Source of the DNA: Janibacter sp. CX7
GTDB lineage: Bacteria > Actinomycetota > Actinomycetes > Actinomycetales > Dermatophilaceae
DNA: 64,000 nt
Assembly: GCF_024362365.1 (NCBI RefSeq)
Contig: NZ_CP101464.1
Coordinates: forward strand, 2,480,001 to 2,544,000
Reading direction: 5' to 3'
The position numbers and the translations under genes are program-made. The notes below the pieces were generated by a model. The model was given only the letters and a program-made list of their open reading frames with translations, made no database searches and was not told the origin of the DNA. Positions 60,274-64,000 of the stretch are shown here, in pieces (the first letter of the stretch is position 1; each line of letters starts with the position of its first letter).

Positions 60274-61069
60274 GCTTGTGGCCCACCGCGAAGACCCGGC
60301 GGAAGGCCAGGAGCACGCCGGCGGGCGTGCGCGGGTAGGCAGCGGTGAGCTTGTCGGCATAGGCGGCGAGGAAGGCCGAGCGCTCGTCCTCGTCCTCGAG
60401 CACCTCGAGCATCGGGCGTAGCCCGGTGCCACTCACCCAGTCGAGCACGGGGTTGTCGCTCTCGCCGGCTGGGTCGAGCACGTGCGTGTAGGTCGTCTCC
60501 CAGGCGTCGACAGCGAGCCCGTGGGCGGCGAGGACCTGCAGGTAGGTCGCCGGGTCGCCGGCGCCGAACCTCTTGCTCGCGGCCTCGAGCTCGCCGCTGC
60601 GCGGGTGATCGACCGCCGTCTCGCGCATGAGCGCGTGCGTCGGGGCGTCGTAGTTGCCCGGCACCTGCAGGGCGAACCAGCCGTCGGCGGCGAGCGCCTC
60701 GACCCATCCCTCGATGAGCGGCAGGTGACGCGGAACCCATTGCAGCGCAGCATTGCTCACGACGACGTCGGGCGCCGCGCCCAGGCTGGCGATGTCCCAG
60801 TCGGCGAGGTCGGCCTCGACCCACTTGACGCGCCCGTCGGTGTCGAGGGCGCGCGCCGCGTCGAGCATCTCGACGCTGCTGTCCACCCCGACGACCCGGG
60901 CCTGCGGCCACCTCTCGGCGAGAGAGAGGGTCAGCGGGCCGTTGCCGCAGCCGAGGTCGACGACGAGCCCCGGCTCCCGCGCGTCGACGCGCGCCATGAG
61001 ATCCACGAAGGGTCGGGAGCGTTCGCTCGAGAACTGGCCGTATCGGGTCGGGTCCCAGGTCACCGTCAT
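60260..61069 (-). CDS. tam: Trans-aconitate 2-methyltransferase
   Basis: A 269-aa SAM-dependent methyltransferase: VVDLGCGNGPLTLSLAERWP (motif I), VVGVDSSVEMLDAA, VKWVEADLADW and VVVSNAALQWVPRHLPLIEGW, with FALQVPGNYDAPTHALMRE. The N-terminus WDPTRYGQFSSERSRPFVDLMARV is the Tam consensus. It methylates and so neutralises trans-aconitate, an aconitase inhibitor. The start at 61069 fits the family. Its C-terminal KPAKP and TAG come from the repeat at 60250. Confidence 0.92.
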   Translation of the reverse strand: MTVTWDPTRYGQFSSERSRPFVDLMARVDAREPGLVVDLGCGNGPLTLSLAERWPQARVVGVDSSVEMLDAARALDTDGRVKWVEADLADWDIASLGAAPDVVVSNAALQWVPRHLPLIEGWVEALAADGWFALQVPGNYDAPTHALMRETAVDHPRSGELEAASKRFGAGDPATYLQVLAAHGLAVDAWETTYTHVLDPAGESDNPVLDWVSGTGLRPMLEVLEDEDERSAFLAAYADKLTAAYPRTPAGVLLAFRRVFAVGHKPAKP

Positions 61070-61124
61070 GTGTGCGTGCCTCCTCGGTCGGGTCCGTGCA
61101 GCCTAACCAACGACAGGCCACATG

Positions 61125-61161
61125 TCTCGACATCAAGATTCATGACCGCAGGTATTCTTGA
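61125..61161. promoter_or_regulatory. Candidate MarR operator between tam and marR
   Basis: TCTCGACATCAAGA (61125-61138) is an imperfect palindrome with arms TCTxGA/TCxAGA. A further half-site TCTTGA is at 61156-61161, four bp from the MarR ATG. The spacing suits autorepression and control of the divergent tam gene. Confidence 0.55.
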
Positions 61162-61164
61162 CGG

Positions 61165-61671
61165 ATGAGCAGCCGCCACGACCCGTCCGACGACGTCGAC
61201 GCCATCGTCGAGGCCTGGCGCCGCGAGCGTCCCGACCTCGACGTCGAGCCGTTGCACGTCTTCTCACGCGTCTCCCGACTGGCCCGGCTGCTCGACCTCG
61301 ACCGCACGAGCGCCTTCGCCCGGCACGAGCTCGAGGGCTGGGAGTTCGACGTGCTCTCCGCGCTGCGCCGCGCCGGCGAGCCCTACCAGCTCTCCCCCGG
61401 CCGCCTGGTCCAGGAGACCCTCGTGACCTCGGGGACGATGACCAACCGCATCGACCGCCTCGCCTCGAAGGGCTGGGTCGAGCGCCTCCCCTCACCCACC
61501 GACCGCCGCGGCGTCATCGTGCGCCTGACGAAGGGGGGTCAGACGGCGGTCGACGCCGCGATGGCCGACCTGCTCTCCCGCGAGGGCGAGCTGCTCGATG
61601 ACATGTCCGCCGACGAGCGCGCCGCCCTCACCCGCGCCCTCAAGCGGCTGCTCGCCCCCTTCGAGGCCTGA
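61165..61671 (+). CDS. MarR-family transcriptional regulator
   Basis: A 168-aa winged-helix regulator: RLLDLDRTSAFARHELEGWEFDVLSALRRAGEPYQLSPGRLVQETLVTSGTMTNRIDRLASKGWVERLPSPTDRRGVIVRLTKGG covers the whole HTH and wing (D-x-R in PTDRRG). The N-terminal extension ERPDLDVEPLHVFSRVSRL is common in actinobacteria. ATG at 61165 with no obvious ribosome site. It probably controls itself and the divergent methyltransferase gene. Confidence 0.93.
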   Translation: MSSRHDPSDDVDAIVEAWRRERPDLDVEPLHVFSRVSRLARLLDLDRTSAFARHELEGWEFDVLSALRRAGEPYQLSPGRLVQETLVTSGTMTNRIDRLASKGWVERLPSPTDRRGVIVRLTKGGQTAVDAAMADLLSREGELLDDMSADERAALTRALKRLLAPFEA

Positions 61672-61693
61672 GCGGGCGCTCCCTTCGCCCGGC

Positions 61694-63517
61694 TCAGCCG
61701 ACGAGCTCGGCGCACTCGAGCCACTCGAGCTCGAGCATCTCCTTCTCCTCCGCGAGCTCCCCGAGCGTGGAGTTGAGCTCCGCCAGCCGGGTGTGGTCGT
61801 GCACCGACTCGGCCATCTCGTGGTGCAGCTTGTCCTCACGGGCCGCGAGCTTGGCCAGCTGCTTCTCGATCCGGGCCATCGCCTTGCGCGCCTCACGCTG
61901 CGTCGCCGGGTCCACGGTCGGCTCCGCCGATGACGAAGGGGGACCCTCTGCCTCCTTCGCCGCGGTCGCCGTGGCCTGGGCCACCGCGTCACGGGCACCC
62001 GTGGTGCCGGCCTGCGCGGCGCGTAGCCGCAGGTACTCGTCGACGCCGCCGGGCACGTGCCGCAGCCGGCCGTCGATGATCGCGTACTGCTGGTCGGTGA
62101 CCCGCTCGAGCAGGTAGCGGTCGTGGGAGATGACGATGAGCGTGCCCGGCCACGAGTCGAGCAGGTCCTCCATCGCCGCGAGCATGTCGGAGTCGACGTC
62201 GTTGGTCGGCTCGTCGAGGGCGATGACATTGGGCTCGTCGAGCAGCAGGAGCAGCAGCTGCAGGCGCCGCTTCTGCCCGCCGGAGAGGTCGTCGACGCGC
62301 GCCGACAGGTGCTCGCGCGCGAAGCCCAACCGCTCGAGCAGCTGCGCAGGCGTGTGGTCGCGGCCCTCGATCGTGAAGGTCGTCTTCGTCCGGGCGAGCA
62401 CCTCGCGCACCCGGTCACCGCCGATCGTCGCCAGCTGGGAGAACTGCTGGTCGAGAAAGCCGAACTTCACCGTCTTGCCGCGCTTGACCCGCCCGCTCGT
62501 CGGCGCGATCGTGCCGGCGACGAGCCCGAGGAGGGTCGACTTGCCGGCGCCGTTCGCGCCGAGGATGCCGGTGCGCTCGCCGGGCGCGATCCGCCAGGTG
62601 ATGTTGCGCAGGACGACCCGGTCGCCGAAGGCCACGCCGGCGTCCTCGAGGTCGATGACGTCCTTGCCCAGGCGCGCGACGGCCATCCGCTGCAGCTCGA
62701 TCGGGTTGCGCACCGGCGGCACGTCCTCGATGAGCTGGTTGGCCGCGTCGATGCGGAACTTCGGCTTCGAGGTGCGGGCGGGCGCGCCCCGGCGCAGCCA
62801 GGCGAGCTCCTTGCGCATGAGGTTCTGCCGCTTCTGCTCGGTCGCGGCGGCGATGCGGTCGCGCTCGACCCGCTGCAGGACGTAGGCCGCGTAGCCGCCC
62901 TCGAAGGGCTCGACGATGCCGTCGTGCACCTCCCAGGTCTCGGTGCACACCTCGTCGAGGAACCACCGGTCGTGGGTGATGACGAGCAGGCCGCCCGTCC
63001 CCTTCGGCCAGCGTCCAGAGAGGTGCTGCGCGAGCCAGGCGATGCCCTCGACGTCGAGGTGGTTGGTCGGCTCGTCGAGCGCGATGAGATCCCACTCCCC
63101 GACGAGGAGCGCGGCGAGCGCCACCCGGCGGCGCTGACCGCCGGAGAGCTCACCGACGAGCGCGTCCCACGGCACGTCGGCGACGAGGCCGCCGATGACG
63201 TCGCGCACGCGCGCGTCGCCGGCCCACTCGTGCTCGGGCCGGTCGCCGACGATGCTGTGGCCGACGGTCGCGGCCGGGTCGAGGTCGTCGGTCTGGTCGA
63301 GGACGCCGAAGCGCACCCCGCCGCGGCGGGTGATCCGGCCGGACTGCGGCTCGATGGTGCCGGCGAGCATGCCGAGCAGGCTCGACTTGCCGTCGCCGTT
63401 GCGCCCGACGAGGCCGATCCGGTCGCCCTCCTCGATGCCGAGGCTGACCGAGTCGAAGACGACGCGCGTGGGGTACTCGAGGTGGAGCGACTCCGCTCCC
63501 AGCAGGGGTGTGGCCAT
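61694..63517 (-). CDS. ABC-F family ATPase (Uup/EttA-like)
   Basis: A 607-aa soluble protein with two ATP-binding cassettes: Walker A GLVGRNGDGKSS and GILGANGAGKST, signatures LSGGQRRRVALAALL and LSGGQKRRLQLLLLL, Walker B LIALDEPTNHLD and VIALDEPTNDVD. A C-terminal coiled coil (EARKAMARIEKQLAKLAAREDKLHHEMAE) follows, as in Uup. ABC-F proteins act on ribosomes rather than transport; drug resistance is possible but not implied. The ATG at 63517 shares one base with the ispE stop (TGATG), conserved next to ispE in actinobacteria. Confidence 0.93.
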   Translation of the reverse strand: MATPLLGAESLHLEYPTRVVFDSVSLGIEEGDRIGLVGRNGDGKSSLLGMLAGTIEPQSGRITRRGGVRFGVLDQTDDLDPAATVGHSIVGDRPEHEWAGDARVRDVIGGLVADVPWDALVGELSGGQRRRVALAALLVGEWDLIALDEPTNHLDVEGIAWLAQHLSGRWPKGTGGLLVITHDRWFLDEVCTETWEVHDGIVEPFEGGYAAYVLQRVERDRIAAATEQKRQNLMRKELAWLRRGAPARTSKPKFRIDAANQLIEDVPPVRNPIELQRMAVARLGKDVIDLEDAGVAFGDRVVLRNITWRIAPGERTGILGANGAGKSTLLGLVAGTIAPTSGRVKRGKTVKFGFLDQQFSQLATIGGDRVREVLARTKTTFTIEGRDHTPAQLLERLGFAREHLSARVDDLSGGQKRRLQLLLLLLDEPNVIALDEPTNDVDSDMLAAMEDLLDSWPGTLIVISHDRYLLERVTDQQYAIIDGRLRHVPGGVDEYLRLRAAQAGTTGARDAVAQATATAAKEAEGPPSSSAEPTVDPATQREARKAMARIEKQLAKLAAREDKLHHEMAESVHDHTRLAELNSTLGELAEEKEMLELEWLECAELVG

Positions 63518-64000
63518 CAGGTCGTTCGCGCCGTGGGCAGGACCTGGGCGCCGTGGACGGGCCCGGTGGCCCGCAGCACGTCACCGGCGACGCCGGAGGC
63601 CGTCAGGGCGACGGCGAGGTCGATGGCACCCTCCGCCGACTCGGCGAGGATCGCGACCGTCGGGCCCGAGCCGGAGACGATGGCCGCGAGCGCGCCGAAG
63701 CCCATCGCGGCCTCGACGACCTCGCCGATCGCCGGCTGCAGCGCGATCGCGTCGGCCTGCAGGTCGTTGTCGAGCACGGGCGCGAGGGCACTCGGGTCAC
63801 CGGCCCGCAGCGCGCTCATCAGCGCGGCGCTCGGGGTCGGGTCGTCAAGGGCGGAGCCCGCGGTGCGCTGGTCGAAGGCCGAGTAGACCATCGGCGTCGA
63901 CAGGCCGCTCGCGGCGGAGGGCACGAAGACCCAGTGGTACGTCCCCTTCGCCAGCACGGCCGTGACCACCTCGCCGCGGCCGGAGCCCACGGCGGTGCCC
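63517..64000 (-). CDS. ispE: 4-diphosphocytidyl-2-C-methyl-D-erythritol kinase, partial (N-terminus beyond right edge)
   Basis: About 161 C-terminal residues of the GHMP kinase of the MEP isoprenoid pathway, whose products feed the prenyl transferase at 6305. Visible are GTAVGSGRGEVVTAV, YHWVFVPSAASGLSTPMVYSAFD and the third GHMP motif AAIVSGSGPTVAILAES. The N-terminus with the ATP-binding P-x3-G-L-x-S-S-A block lies outside the window. Position beside the ABC-F gene supports the call. Confidence 0.93.
   Translation of the reverse strand, partial: GTAVGSGRGEVVTAVLAKGTYHWVFVPSAASGLSTPMVYSAFDQRTAGSALDDPTPSAALMSALRAGDPSALAPVLDNDLQADAIALQPAIGEVVEAAMGFGALAAIVSGSGPTVAILAESAEGAIDLAVALTASGVAGDVLRATGPVHGAQVLPTARTT

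Overview
The window is high-GC (about 70% or more) actinobacterial chromosome. GTG starts are frequent, ATGA/GTGA stop-start overlaps are common, and a mycothiol S-conjugate amidase (Mca) is present. Gene content and order suggest a member of the Intrasporangiaceae/Dermatophilaceae group (Janibacter-like); that placement is inference, since no 16S gene is present. From memory, much of the order (coaA, phoH, Z-prenyl transferase, hlyIII, mca, DUF4307, greA, metB, cbs, then ppx, DUF501, ftsB, eno, mazG, mfd, and rplY/pth, prs, glmU, ABC-F, ispE) matches the block around Rv1009-Rv1095 of Mycobacterium tuberculosis. Most of the window is therefore conserved core with small insertions. No phage, insertion sequence, CRISPR array or rRNA operon is visible.

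Layout. 1-7060: acpS (cut by the left edge), glmS, coaA, a secreted lytic transglycosylase, PIN-PhoH and a Z-prenyl transferase. 7190-12804: hlyIII, a small membrane protein, mca, DUF4307, greA, a WXG100-like protein, msrA, DUF1992 and a lipoprotein. 12806-21004: a FadH-type dienoyl-CoA reductase, an SGNH hydrolase, a Bax1-I membrane protein, the cbs-metB transsulfuration pair and a siderophore-interacting flavoprotein. 21106-30913: tRNA-Leu(UAA), ppx, DUF501, ftsB, eno, a VOC-GNAT fusion, mazG, a lipoprotein and mfd. 31053-40368: a TPM protein, PspA and a 54-aa membrane protein (envelope-stress type operon), pth, rplY, an EamA transporter with a CGNR regulator, prs and glmU.

40624-51747 is a carbohydrate island: general PTS proteins (ptsI, ptsH), a fructose operon (fruA, fruK, fruR), then a divergent amino-sugar cluster with EIIA, EIIB and a SIS-domain enzyme on one strand and a GntR/UTRA regulator, EIIC and nagA on the other. 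The divergent cluster shares a DasR-like operator. Its products would feed fructose-6-phosphate, the substrate of glmS at the other end of the window. 51779-64000: a proline iminopeptidase, a histidine phosphatase, a secreted intradiol-dioxygenase-like protein, a TOPRIM protein, a CDF-like transporter, two tandem membrane-anchored beta-propeller paralogues, an FMN reductase, tRNA-Gln, TetR, a trans-aconitate methyltransferase, MarR, an ABC-F ATPase and ispE (cut by the right edge).

The most unusual signal is non-coding. A family of about 24-bp palindromes bounded by CTGCA...TGCAG lies at six intergenic or gene-end sites. Several distinct cores occur (CCCTAGGG, CCCCCGGGGG, GCCC-N-GGGC types). 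Where copies are clustered, their spacing is 32 bp or 42-43 bp, that is three or four helical turns, and three genes take their TAG stop codon from inside a palindrome. A second global signal is a marked excess of the octamer CCCCTTCG on both strands, in genes and in terminators alike.
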